A stretch of 64,000 nucleotides of DNA from Otis tarda (lineage: Eukaryota; Chordata; Aves; Otidiformes; Otididae), in the NCBI GenBank assembly GCA_026413225.1, contig CM048552.1, positions 202,629,553-202,693,552 on the forward strand. The letters are read 5' to 3'. The position numbers were made by a program, and so were the translations under genes. Positions 25,104 through 37,859 of this stretch are shown here, piece by piece. Every line of letters begins with the position of its first letter. The stretch's first letter is position 1. Below the pieces are notes generated by a model that saw nothing but the letters and a program-made list of their open reading frames with translations, was not told the DNA's origin and did not search any database.

Positions 25104-27232
25104 CTGGTTATCCTCTACACGCCATGTGATGGCACTCAGGATGATCTACTTCATAAACTTCCCCAGCACCAATGTCAGACTGACAGGGCTGTAGTTCCCT
25201 GGATCCTCCTTCCGGCCCTTCCTGTAGATGGGCATCACATTTGCTAACTTCCAGTCAACTGGACTGCTGGTAAAGGGTGGCAAGTGTCTTGTTGAGCACT
25301 TCTGCCGGTGCTCAAGATCCAACCTTGGGTGGATCCCTTCTGGTCCCGTAGACTTACATTTGTCTAAGTGGTGTGGGAGGTCTCTAACAGTTTCCCCTTG
25401 GATTATTCCCCCTTCATTCTCCTCCTTGTCTCTGTCTTCCAACTCAGGGGCCTGAGTACTCAGACAACAACTAGCCATACTATTAAAGACTGAGGTAAAG
25501 AAGGCATTAATTACCTTAACCTTCTCCTCATCCTTTGTCACTGTGTTTCCCTGCGCATCCAATAAAGGATTAAGATTCTCCTTAGCTCTCCTTTGGTTGT
25601 TAATGTATTAATAGAAACATTTTTAATTGTATTTTATAGCAGTAGCCAGATTAAGTTCTAGTTGGGCTTTGACCATTCTAATTTTCTCCCTGCATAACTT
25701 CACAACATCCTTGTAGTCCTCCTGCGCTGCCTGCCCTTTCTTCCAAAGGTCATAAACCCTCCTTTTTCTCTTGAGTTCCAGCCAAAGCTCTCTGTTCAGA
25801 TGGGCCAGCCTTCTTCCCTGCTGGCTCATCTTTTGGCATGTAGGGACAGCCTGCTTCTCCGCCTTTAAGATTTCCTTCTTGAAGAATGTCTGGCTTTCCT
25901 GGATTCTTTTGTTCTTCAGGACTGCCTCCCAAGGGACTTTGTCAACCAGGCTCCTAAATAGGCCAAAGTCTGCCCTCTGGAAGTCCAAGGTAGCAGTTCT
26001 GCTGATCCCCCTCCTTACTTTTCCAAGAATCAAAAGCTCTATTATTTCACGACTGCTATGCCCAAGACAGCCGCCACTCATCACATCACCCACAAGTCCT
26101 TCTCTGTTCACAAACAACAGGTCCAGTGGGGCAGTGGGGTGCCTTCCCTAGTTGTCTCCCTCAGCAACTGTGTCAGCAAGTTATCTTCCACACAGTCCAG
26201 GAACCTCCTAGACTGTTCCCTCTCTGCTGTACTGTATTTCCAGCAGACATCTGGTGAGTTGAAGTCCCCGACGAGAACAAGGGCTAGTGATCATGAGACT
26301 TCTCCCAGCTGCTTATAGAATATTTTATCTGCCTCTTCATCCTCATTAGGTGGTCTCTGACAGACTCCTACTATGATATTTGCCTTGTAGGCCTTCGCCC
26401 TGATTCTTACCCAGAAATACTCAACCCTATAATCACCATCATTAAGCTCTAGACAATCTAACCACTCCCTAACATATAGAGCTACCCCATCTCCTCTCCT
26501 TCCTTGGCTGTCCCTTCTGAGGAGTTTACAGCCATCCATTGCAGCACTCATGTTGTTTGAGTCATCCTATCATATTTCCATTATGGCAACTGCATCATAG
26601 TTTTGCTGCTGCACAATGGTTTCCAGCTCCTTCTCTTTGTTGCCCATGCTGCGTGCATTGGTGTAGATGCGCTTCAGCTGGGCTACTGATCCCATAACTT
26701 TCTGGAGGGAGAGATCCTAATTCCTCCATGACCATTCTCAGGCAGTTCCATGGTTTCTAATAGATCAATAAATCTTGCATCTCTGCTGCTCATGGCTCTC
26801 CAGCCCCTACCTCCACTCAGACGGCAGACTAAAGGACCTCGTTAGCACACCACCTCTCAAACATTGGTGTGCTGTTCCCCAGGCTTATCTCTAGCAAGTC
26901 TGGATTTATCCCTTTCCCTTTTCAAATCTAATTAAATGCTCTTTCAATGGGCCCTGCTAACTCCTCTGCAGAGATCCTTTTCTCCGTCTGAGACAGCTGC
27001 ACCCCTTCTGTCTCCAGCAGGCCTGGTATTGTGTAGACTGACTCATGATCAAAAACTTCACAATTCTGCTGGTGATGCTAGGCTTGGAGCCACATATTGA
27101 TCTGCTGAATCTTCCTGTTTCTTCCCTCATCATTCCCTGCAACTGGAAAGATAAAGGAGAACACTACTTGTGCTTCTGATCTCTTAACCAGTTGTCCCAA
27201 GGCCCTGAAGTCTCCCTTGACTCCCATAGATA
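25018..27232 (-). mobile_element. Old CR1 LINE, 5' part (host of nested copy B)
   Basis: Continuation of the element at 22866-23526, reaching upstream through the RT fingers, linker and endonuclease, and on into the region upstream of the endonuclease. Recognisable blocks include TGCTGCGTGCATTGGTGTAG (26648-26667) and TTCCTGTTTCTTCCCTCATC (27111-27130). Similarity ends near 27232. Together the two pieces make about 2.9 kb, so this is one of the longer old CR1 copies here. Confidence 0.82.
25146..26551 (-). pseudogene. Decayed CR1 ORF2 (RT N-terminus and endonuclease)
   Basis: Three relic frames lie in ORF2 order on the minus strand. At 26291-26551 is endonuclease sequence with DGVALYV and GVCQRPPN. 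At 25623-26117 are VNREGLVGDV, then the linker with PWEAVL. At 25146-25562 are the region around INAFFTSVF and the early RT with GNYSPVSLT. Stops and frameshifts separate them. Each block aligns by eye to the same block of copy A, but is clearly more diverged. Confidence 0.8.
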
Positions 27233-29613
27233 CCAAAGAATTATAGTGGGGTTTGTTGTGGAGGTGTACTTACTTTAATTGCATCACCTTTAAAGATCTG
27301 ATCAGCAAAATTATTACAGGCATTAGAATAACTTATGGCCTATGGGAAGAGTCTGGCCTGGTCCCGGAGTGGGATGTTTACCTCTCACAAAGAAATTGTA
27401 GAACTCTGTTCTGATAAACCATAGTCATGCTCAACCATCTGTCCCTGTGGTGCTGAGTTTGGGGGTCCAAATAGGAAAATTAAAATTAAAATCTTCAGAG
27501 TTCAGGGGATAATGATTTACACCCTTAGACCTCCTAAAGCAGGTGTGCAGCCTGCTGTTGAAGTTAATTACCAACCATTATCAGTGAAGCTGGCATATTG
27601 CCACTTTTCTAAAAGTAATTTTTTCTCCTTGTGTAGGCTGAAAATACTCTTCCTTTTCATTTCATTCCTCCTTCCACTGATGTAAGTATGTCCCAGATTT
27701 CACCTTCAAATTAATCACCTTCTAATAACAATAAACTACAGATAATTATCAGGTCAGAAAGCATTTAGAAACATCAAATAGGACAAAAAAAAAACCCCAG
27801 TACCCTACAGCCTAATTCATTTACTTTCTCTAGCAGTTGTGACAAACTGAATGGGTAACTAAAATATTCAATTCAAGTATTGTTATTTGTAAAGCCTGTT
27901 AACAGTTTTGCATACATATGTATAAATGAAATGATAGCAACAATATTCAGAAATCAAATTATAGTCTTATTCAGTGTTTTGTTCCAGGCCCTGTTACTGC
28001 AACAGTGTAACTAGCTGGCACACTACAGTTTGAACAGAAATATAATGTTTCTGGATCAGAAATATGCTATCATACAATGCACAGTGGATAGATTTGGGAT
28101 TTCCTAAGGCATTATGGCAGATGTGGTGCTGGCAAATCTTATTCCACCTATACAAATACCAGAGAAATGTACAAAATTCTCAAATTTCACCTTGGAAAAA
28201 TTTCAGGGAGGAAGAAAAAAAAAAGTCACTGAATGATGGCTATGCCATAAGGCTTCCTTACAGTCATGGTCAGAAAGCAGATAGCTAAAATTAGCTGATC
28301 AACTGAAAAATGGAACAGTTAATTGGCTATTTTAATTTTAAACCCATTAAAGAACTCCAAAAAGAGAAGTGACAAACTGTTTTGCATTGCCATTTCCTTT
28401 GATCAAAATTCTACCCTCAAATGCATCTTCATATCTCTGTTTACTTTTGCGGGAACTGTAAATGCTACCTGCAATGTGGGAATTATAGATAAGTGTGGAA
28501 TTCAGAAAACTACATTTTGTGATAAACAGTGCATCCCCTGTAATATTAAAAACACTTGAACTGACAACACATCACTCCTATAGTAAAAAAGTAATAGGAT
28601 GGGATTCACACAACTAAATGCAGGTGCCTACATTATGCAAGTCATTCAGAAACATTTTATAGTGAGTGAAGAAAAATGAATATATCTCAAGTGAAGAGCA
28701 TAATTAATCTCCCACCAAAGTGGATGAATCATGTTCTTAAAGCACCAAGATTACGAGCAGAACTGAAGCCGACTAGTCCAGAAGTGGAAACCTAAAGATG
28801 GATAAAATAAATCCCACATAATATATATAGTTCTGAAATCAGAAGCCAAACACGAGTTTTGCCATTTTTTTTTAAACATGAATTGTGCTTTAAAATGGTA
28901 TCTAAGCTAAGAGTGTGTTTATAATTTTTTTTTAATATTTTGAGTTCTTCATTCTTTATAAACTAGCACGAGATTATGTTTCATTTAATAAAGAGATTCT
29001 TGCAAGTGACAAGTTTATGGAGTTCTTTTAGCCATGATAATAAAAGGAAACCTGTTCTGAAGTTGCCTGTCCATCAGATTTAAAAATGCTTTAGTGGTAC
29101 CCATCATACGAGACCATTTTTGTGAAAAATATATTCTCACATTTTTGATGTTTCCAGAGAATATAGCATTAGGATGGTAAAGTAAACCAGTAAAAACTGA
29201 TATAATGCATATGACAATAGAAAAATTTAAAAATAGTATTGGGACAACTTGTTAAAATACTCTTAGTAAACTTTGTGTTCTTTTTAGAAACAAAGGGAGA
29301 GCTTAGTGTGTAATGTGAATTTTAATAAAGTCAATGGAACAGCAAGACTAATATAACACTACATCATTTTGACAGGTCTTGAAAGACCAAGAAAAAATCT
29401 AAATAGAAAAATATTTAAAGATGGTCTTTGGGGGTTCAGCAATGTCTATAGTATAACATTTTCAAAGTGTACTTTCTTGAAGCACACAACAGATCTTATT
29501 TCTTCATCAGCACCAAATATATAAGCCATGTTACTTCATACTACTCTGAATCATGTGTATGTAATATACATAAAGTGAAATAGTGTATTTAATGTTCATA
29601 GCAAAATGCAGAG
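27233..29613. other. AT-rich non-coding DNA
   Basis: About 2.4 kb between the old CR1 and the solo LTR. No recognised gene or repeat. A 45-bp stretch at 27637-27681 has strong splice-like edges (see findings). Confidence 0.45.
29609..29613. repeat. Target-site duplication, left (CAGAG)
   Basis: CAGAG directly precedes the LTR and is repeated at 30447-30451 directly after it, as expected for integrase-made 5-bp duplications. Confidence 0.7.
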
Positions 29614-30446
29614 TGTAAGGGTAGGCGGAAGCTGAGAACATCTGCTTCATTAAGGTTATCCAGGCAAGGACCTTTGCAATGCAGAAGGGGATAGTATGTA
29701 AAGGGGCAGGTAATGAACAAGAGCAGCTGGAGACACAAACCTGATAGACACAGGATAAGAGAAATTATGCCAAAGACGAAAGTCTCCAGTCAGTAACTGG
29801 TGGGCCGTTAAGAAGCTCCAGGCACAGCTTTGGAGAGGGTCACCTAGACTTTGTAGCTGATAAGAAGGGGTAAACAGGAGGAACATGAGGACTTGTTTGC
29901 TAACAAGCCCCAAGCTGGATTAGGTGAGGAGGAGACTCACCCAATGTGGCAGGTAAGAGGGCTCAGGGCTGGGCAGAGGTATTGGACAGACAGAAGGGCC
30001 ATGCCAGTATTTTGGGATCTGCAAATGGGTGTGTGTATGCGAATCCACAGTGTCGGGTGTGTACTTTCACCAACTTTAATTCTGGCCACCTGAAGAGGGC
30101 AAATTGTGCTTGACTGCTTGTGCCTACACCTCCTGCGTGTCCTGGTAGCGTTGCATGAGAGTGCAGTTCAAGGCAGTGTCTTCTGCATGGGAGTCTGTGT
30201 AGCCATCCACATCAGCATCCTCTGTGTATCCTCTGTGTTTGCTTGTGTGTGAGTCTCTCTGTGACACACATTCAGCCTTGCTGATGGTTGAACTCACAGA
30301 CAGGGGAGCAGTAGCCACATCCATTAGCCCATGGAGACCCCCAGGTCCCCGGGTGTACCAGGCTGGGCTCCAGCGGCCAGGCAGGGGGAATCTCCCTGAA
30401 CTCCAGAGCTGCCAGAAATCATCACCACATGTAACACCCCTTAACA
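29614..30446. mobile_element. Solo LTR of an avian endogenous retrovirus (833 bp)
   Basis: Begins TGTAAGGGT and ends ACCCCTTAACA, forming short imperfect inverted ends with canonical TG...CA. A perfect 5-bp direct repeat (CAGAG) flanks it. Internal sequence is GC-richer than the flanks. No gag, pol or env and no partner LTR are present in the window, so the provirus was probably reduced to a solo LTR by LTR-LTR recombination. A 5-bp duplication fits ERVL-like or spuma-related groups better than alpharetroviruses (6 bp) or ERV1 (4 bp). Transcription direction is uncertain because no clear TATA or poly(A) signal decided it. Confidence 0.78.
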
Positions 30447-30451
30447 CAGAG
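30447..30451. repeat. Target-site duplication, right (CAGAG)
   Basis: Second copy of the 5-bp duplication flanking the solo LTR at 29614-30446. Confidence 0.7.
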
Positions 30452-31433
30452 GACCACAATACTGTATGATCACATTTTTTTAGCAATCTGTCTGGAAAAA
30501 AAAAAAAAGTACCTTGAAAAAAAGATAAGCCAGAAAAATAAGTAAATCTATTTTTAAAACATATAATGCTGTCAGTGAAGACAACTCTCCTTTAGTTAAG
30601 TGAAACTGCAATCCCTCGTAAGTATAGCCTTTGACAGAACAGCTATTGTACACTCAGACACAGAGAAGGTTTTAGTATCCTGAGAGGTTCCACTGAATCA
30701 CAGGTCACTTGTATCCCATTGATGTACCTATGTACCTTTTGGAGTGGCTTGTTTTTCAAATGTACAAAATTCAAAGATCAGTTTAGAGAACAATATTGTT
30801 CTGAGTGGCAATGGTAACACACAGAGAGAAAAGATGCCGAATTTGTTTCACTTAGCATGAATGACAGAAGCCTGTGAAGCTGGAGTGCAGCAAGGATGAC
30901 ATAGGGTGGCATGGGAATGGATGACATCTCTGTGCATACAGTTCTGTTAAAGCTTGCTGAATTCAATTTATTATTCCTGCATATGTGTCTAACACATTTA
31001 GGTCATATTGGGCTAAATACACACACACTTTTACATTCCTTAACAATCATGTATTAAATTGAGTCATGTAATTCTGTCTCTGCAGGCTCTCTTTTTCTCT
31101 TAGTGTGCATAATTGCAAGACTAACATTTAAGTTTAATGGTGTTAGAAAAATGGCCTAAGGTTAGAGTTGCTTCAGAAACAGCAAGATCATATATTTCTT
31201 TTATCACAAGGGTTACAAAAATTGATTGCTTTTTTTGCCTGTTTTAATTAGGACTGATCTATTAATCTGTTATCTAAACTTGTTTGTCTTTACCTCTTCA
31301 AAGTGAAGACGAAAAATAGTCAGGTTTTAGGGTTGTTCTTTTTCTTTTAAATTTTGCACTGACATATTTTGTTTACAAAAGCTGCTGCTGCAGATCTACA
31401 GGCCCAGCAGAAGCTCTGCAGTTAAAGCCCTTG
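30452..31433. other. AT-rich non-coding DNA
   Basis: About 1 kb without recognised genes or repeats, apart from an A run at 30495-30508. Confidence 0.5.
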
Positions 31434-32079
31434 GGTAACCATGAGCCCTCACTGTGCCCTGGCAGTAAAGAGGCCAAAGGCACCATGGGCTGTAGCAAAA
31501 GGGGCAAAGCCAGGACACTCAGGGAAGTGGTTTTCCCCCTCTACTCAGCACTTATAAGAACTCTTCTAGATACTGTGTGCAGTTTTGGACACTCTACTAC
31601 AAGAAAGGTAGCGACAAGTGGAGGGATATCAGGGTAGCCCATCGAGATGGTGGTAGTTGGTGCACTTGGCCTTTAAGGAGAGGTGGAGGAGCTGAGCTTG
31701 TTCAGCCTGGAGCAGAGAAAGCTTTGGGGGAACCTAACAGCAGCCCCAGGGCCTATGGGAGTTCCCTGAGGAGATGGAGCCCAGCTTTTCACCGTGTTTC
31801 TGGGTGGGAGGGCAAGAGACAGTGGATGTAAATGGGTGAGACAGAAGTTCAGACTGGATATAGGGAGGAACTTTTTCCCAATGAGGAAGGTCCAGCAGTG
31901 ACACAGGTTGCCCAAAAATGCTGTGCTGTTTCTGTCCTCGGAGGTTGTCAAGACCTGACTGGATAAAATGTCCTGAGTAACCTGGTCTGCCCCTACTGCT
32001 GACCCTGCTGTGAGCAGGAGATTGGACTGGAGACCTCCTGAGATCTCTTCCAGTCTGAATGGTTCTGTGATTCTGTGAT
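31434..32079 (+). mobile_element. Old CR1 LINE 3' fragment
   Basis: Plus-strand CR1 of an older subfamily. It covers the ORF2 C-terminus (the GTGTGCAGTTTTGGACACTC block and the GAGCTTGTTCAGCCTGGAGC block), the 3' UTR GAGATTGGACTGGAGACCTC and a tail TTCTGTGATTCTGTGATG. Frames are broken. The left end is a normal 5' truncation near the segment encoding the AAQKAN region. Confidence 0.88.
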
Positions 32080-33212
32080 GATATTTAACTCTCTATTGTT
32101 TGAAGCATCAGTCATGCTTTTAACCATACCTGATTACTGTTCACATTCATTTACAGCCACTGATGAAATTACACACGAATATTTCTTAAGCAGTTATTCT
32201 AACCTTTTCTTGCAAATTATCAAGTTGATTAAGGGTGTTGGAGAAAATAATTATACTACTTTGTATGAGGATTTTGGGGGGTTTTTGTCTTTTGCAAATA
32301 ATTCTTTTTAAATACATAGTCTGTTATTTGCTAGCTTGTCCAAAGTTGACCATCACTGAGATCAGTAAGTAAAACTTTCATGATCTGGAATAGCAGGATC
32401 AAGTAAAAAATTGTTTGTGTTACAACAATAATTTGTAAAAACAGCTGTCTGGATTCACTGCCTTTGATTATTCATTTTTTTTTCTCCTCAACTAAAACAT
32501 AATATTTAAAGCTGTATGTAGTAGACAGTACTTTCACTAATGGTGGCCACATGGGTTTTGCTACTGCAGTAAGAAAAGACAACAGGACAAGCAGGTGGAG
32601 CAAACAAAAACACAGGTGCATGCTTTGTCACCTCAGCTTTTATTAAAATAACATAGCACTGGATATTTTAATCCCAAGACGGGAGAACAACTGGCACAGC
32701 AGATCAACAGTGGGAACGATGCAGGTGTGTGTTTTGTGGACTCAGCTTTTTAGTGGTTAGCAGGCTGACACGGAAAGGACAACAGACAACACGATTACAG
32801 AAAATGTTGCTTTACCTTTTATTATGCAGTGACATAAAGAAAAGCACAGACCTTCAATAAAAATTTTTAGGCAAGCAGTATTTTGAGGTTGAAGAGAAGC
32901 CAAAGCAATCTGTGAATATGACAAATAGTTTCAAATGTCCTGTTTTTTGATTCAGAATCAAGTCTGGAAGTTGATCCTCCTGTTTGGCAAGACAGCCTAA
33001 ACATGAGGCCCATACTGTTCTTGGGACTGTTTCCCTCAGGTTTTCTGGTCAAATCTTCTCTAGCCAATTAATAGAGCACTCCTCAGGCAGAGTAGAGAAT
33101 ACAAAGGAGCTTCATGATAATGGCATTAAGACGGAGCTGCAGGAGTCTAGATTCTTTTTCAATATCTAGTTAAAAGCAAAGATTTTGTCATTTAGCCTAG
33201 TTTCCTATTTAT
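32080..33212. other. Non-coding DNA with a weak local duplication
   Basis: Mostly unique. Two stretches, 32611-32640 and 32721-32750, share about 23 of 30 bases (GCAGGTG... then CTCAGCTTTT). Purine-rich segments near 32573 and 32773 are also similar. This may be an old tandem duplication with a period of 100-200 bp, or an unrecognised repeat. Confidence 0.35.
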
Positions 33213-33294
33213 TAGTTGAAGAGGTCCCTTCTCCTTGCAGGGGGGTTGCAGATGACCTTTAAAGGTCCATTCTATGGTTCTGTGATTCTATGAT
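33213..33294 (+). mobile_element. CR1 LINE 3' UTR fragment
   Basis: Short plus-strand CR1 tail: TAGTTGAAGAGGTCCCTTCT, CTTGCAGGGGGGTTG, GATGACCTTTAAAGGTCC and the octamer tail TTCTGTGATTCTATGAT. A heavily 5'-truncated insertion. Confidence 0.88.
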
Positions 33295-36200
33295 TTGTGT
33301 TTTCTCAAAATCTCAAAATATTCTTCATAGAAATTAACAGTTTAAGAGCCAAATTTAGCACTCCTTTATTCAAGCTGTCTGATGACAGACAGTCTACAGG
33401 CTATTTTTCTGTACAGGTCTGAGTAGTAGTTTCTGAACATGCCATAGGTGGTTTTGGGATCTAAACCTACAATTCTTTCTTCCTGCTTGTTGCAAAACTT
33501 CAGGATCTTTTAGTACACCAAATCCTCTTTCCTCTATCTCCAGCTAAAGCCAGATGATCTGGGTTTTGAAAGTCCAAGATAGAACTGTTAGCTGAAAGTG
33601 GTTTACAACGCATCAGGAAGATACTGTGGGTAAAAACATTTTCCTGCTGAGGAAATGGTCTTTGAATTGATGCCTCTCATTCCAAAGATTTTCCACAGGC
33701 AGTAGTATCCCCTCTTACGTGTGTCTCTACTTGCTTGACAGTTAAATAGTGTATATTTAGAATTATAATTGTTCTTCAGATTGCTTAGTTTGGTTAAGCT
33801 GCCTTATATGTAATTTTAAGAAAATGAATGCAATAAATCGAAGTAAGTGCTAGAAGTCTTCACATTTTTCATGCAAATTAAGTCAGTCAATGTATGAAAA
33901 AACCCCTTTTAATAATTAAAACTTTTAAAATTTAAAACTGTAACACACTTTTTTCCCCCTGCTTCCAACAGTGGTTAACAATGATTTGATACTAATAACA
34001 TAATTTATCATGCTCTGCAGGTAGAGTGCTGTCAAACTAGATAAAGCATTTCCATGGTCAGCTCTCGGTAATCAAAGAGCCCAAAGATATTAGAGAAGAA
34101 AACAAAAGCACCTTTATGTGCAATTAAGCTTTGTCATTAAAGACAGTTAAACATATGATTAGGAACGTGTTTAGCCACAATATCAGTCTAGCTCTTTTTG
34201 AAAATATCATCCCATTCCCTTCACTAGGAGGGAGCGGTCAGTTACTTTGCTGTGATCTATTCAGTCCGAAATGTGACACTGACAGCTCTTAACATCACCA
34301 TGGGTTATTTCCATTTTCAAATATCCCAAAATAATAAAAAAATAATTTGATGGACATAGTGTGGAAAGATGAGGAGGGCTGGGTACCTGGCTGGAAGGGA
34401 CATAAAATCTATGTTTCATAGTAATTTGTATAAAAATTATAAAGTTGTGATTTCACCTACCTATGACCAGGTAGGTGAAAGAAGGCATTCATTCTCTATT
34501 ACATTAGGCAGTTGGTCTGCTCTTCTACTGATCACTGATTTTGGGGTGATAAATTCTTTGCAGGAGTTATTTGTTCTGAATTTGTAAAATACTCAGCACA
34601 ACAGGCTCCTAGGTACTGCTATATCATTGACAAACGAACACAATATGACAACCCCACAGCCCTTGTATTTTATCTCAGTGAATGCATAGGGTTGGATGGC
34701 TTTTGCTGCTTTTTGTTTTCTTTATTTCTATTGCTTAAGAGAAATTAAGCTCTCAAAGTAGCACTTCTCTAGGGGATTAATGTACTTCTTAGGTAAAGCA
34801 TTTGACCTCAGGACTTAGAGCATATTTCTTATTCTCATTTGTGTGTCTCTGGAGGGTGTTCAGCGGTTACCCAGCTGTATGGTGTCTGATTTGTCTTGAT
34901 GCATTTTGCTTCTTTCAGTAGTACACTTTGAAACATTAGCTGCAATTTGTGACTGATAATGGGATATATTTCATACAAAGGTTTGCGAAAGATAAGCAAC
35001 AATAAATCCAAACAACTCCCTCAGATTGTGATGGACTTGTAATATAAAAAAAAGAATGGCATTTAGGAAAATTTTTAAATGGACCACTACTCTGATACAG
35101 AATCCAATGTAGCAGGGAGCACACATTACGAAATGCAACTTGACAATTGTGTCAGTCACATTTGCAATACATGGCACAATCAAATGGATTTTTTTTGACT
35201 AGGGCATATGTAGTGCATAAGCAAGTGTCATTTCCTAGTAGATTTTCCTTTATGTCCATCATTACTGTATATTTAAACTGTACCCTTGAAATTATGCTGC
35301 TGAATATATACATAATCATCAAATGGTACTAAATTTTTAAACATGCGTTTATTTTTCTACTCTCTTGCAGTAATCACATTCTTATCCCTATAATTTAAAA
35401 CTCTTAAAGCAAACTTATTTTAATGTAATTATTGAGTAACTGAAAGACCTAGAGGACAATCAGAAGCTCTGAAAATCAGGAGCACTCTGACTACATTTTC
35501 TGTCAGCCTGCATACACTTTTGAATGAGAGAAACATTTAAAGGGAAACTGTGCATAAATATGATGAAGAGTCTATTTACATAACCTATGTTTTTATGTAA
35601 ACTTATTAATTCATTGTATGATCCTTAACAAAACTCCAGATTACACTTGGAGCATCCAGCCTCTCTCCTTCTCCACCGTCTCCCTACCTCCTCCAGTCAC
35701 TGCAATGCCAAGAAGCACACACTAACACCAAAAGGTGAGCAACGATGCCACTGAAATGTAGCTGCTCTAAAATGCAGGGTTTTTTTTCTCATTGGAAAGG
35801 ATTGCGGAATCAGGATGTAAATCACCAGAACAGCAGTTTCATCTGTCAAGAATCTGTGAGAACCGAACAGGGGCTTTTCAGGCATCCACTCAACAGAAAG
35901 CCTGGAAAGTTGTGAAAGGGCAGAGATCATGCCCATCAATCCCACCAATCAGCTGGAGCTGCCTCTACCAGATGGCTATGGGACAAACGCTGCTTGTCTG
36001 AATGCAGATAGACCTTGATGTATTCCCATGGGAATGAGGAGTTAGATTAAGGAGCAGTGCATTAGGAAAAAAAATTAAACATGCTAATCTTTTGTACTTC
36101 CTTTAAGTGAAGCATCATCACATTCAGCAATTCTGTGCAAAGTCTGTTTTCTGGCAGTTGTACACTTTCAACTCTTCTGATGGCCTGTTAAGCCAAAGAC

Positions 36201-37859
36201 ATCTTTTAAGTGAGGTTCTGAGAAAAAAAGTCAGCTCGGTCTTTACAGCAAATCCAAGGTATTAACACAGCAATTGTATTGAGGGCTACAGGGAGTCAAG
36301 CAGAAATTTTGCCTTTTAAAATTATGGGGCATGAAGTGTAGCATCAGTTGCCTTTACAGACTCGAGAGATTTGAAACTCCGAGATTCAGTGTCTGAATCT
36401 TCTGCTATTAGTCTACTGATCGGATGGAAAGTGTTTTATCCTAGAATATAATTAGTAAAATGACAATGCTAAGGCAATTTCTAGGCCAACTGAGCTTACT
36501 GGAGTTACTCTAGACTTAAAAAGTTTCACTGTAAAATGGAATTTAGCCCTTAATGTATGACTAATGGTATGAACCTAAATTAATGCAGGTTCTCACTTAA
36601 GCTTTTACTTGAAATGATAAAAATGAATACAGTTAACATAATCATATTCTTCTACCAGTCCTTCCAGAATACATAATTTACCAAGTTCTGTCTTCATTAC
36701 ATTCTGTGCTCTATAGATTTTCAGGTATATCAGAATGAAGAAAAAGACCTGAGAAAAAAATCACTTGCCTATAAAAAGAAATGTAAACTAGTTTTGAATG
36801 CACATCATGCTTTTTCATCTTTGACAGCAGCAGTATTTCAGAAGATACCAGATATGAGGTATTTATGGCAGGTGCATTACTACTTAGAAACTAATCTCAC
36901 ACACATGGCTGTTAATGTGAAATATGGATTTTAATAATCCAGCTTGGTGAGATATGTGAGCCTGCCTGGTGGGGATGTGATTAGCCACAGTCTGCAAGAT
37001 TAATTGAGATACACAGTGCAAGATTACATTTAGTGAACTCCAAGCCAGTCTGATTATGCAAGAGACCACTTAGTTAAGGCTGTATCTTTATGGATATAAA
37101 AACAGATAAATCACAAACTCTGCTGTGACATGAGAATCAAAATGGAAACTGTTTAAGTCAGTGAGCCCAGAGAACAGATCATCAAAGTAAAATATCAGGA
37201 TATTTTGTAAGCAAGAAAAATAAACCACCAAAAGAAAACAAAAAAAAATCCCATATAGTTCAGAGCAAAAAGCATAAAAGGAAAAGACATAAAATGTCTA
37301 CCATCATCATTATTTTAAATTGATGGTATGAAATCTACTATTTGTTTAAACATTGTGATACTCATACAGGAGAGTATTGTTTTTAAATGGTAAATTTATT
37401 TTCAGTTTACAGTGAAGTCTGAAATTGCATCAGGATTAGAACTACATGAGATACCAGCTTGAAGGATTAGATAACTTCAGAAAGGCACTATCAGGAAAAC
37501 TTTAAGTAGTTTTAATCCAGTACCACTATTTTCCCATAACGAGTGCATCTTCCAACTCACTGCATTGCTGAAAACACCGATTTGTAATACAGAAGCAAAA
37601 AATACAAGGCTCTGCTTCCAGAAACCAGTGCAGCCTGGGCTCGATGCCTTTCTCCACAGACTATTAGTAATTTGGATAATTTGCCTACTCACTCTTCACC
37701 CCAGTTTTCCTGTCTATGAACTCAATAGTAGCTGACAGAGATACTGAAGTGTATTCAGACACTATTGTTTTAATTTTAAAGCTATATAAGTACCAAATGA
37801 GGAGAGTGCTCTCAGAGAAAATTCACTGTTACACCTGGTAATAACTTCAGAGAACCAAA
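33295..37859. other. AT-rich non-coding DNA
   Basis: About 4.6 kb of apparently unique DNA. No gene was supported. A splice-like 38-bp stretch at 35697-35734 is listed in findings. Confidence 0.5.

Noticed and set aside
30124..30486. 120-codon frame in the solo LTR
   Set aside because: It spans the LTR and its flank, so it cannot be an original retroviral gene. Chance frame in GC-richer DNA.
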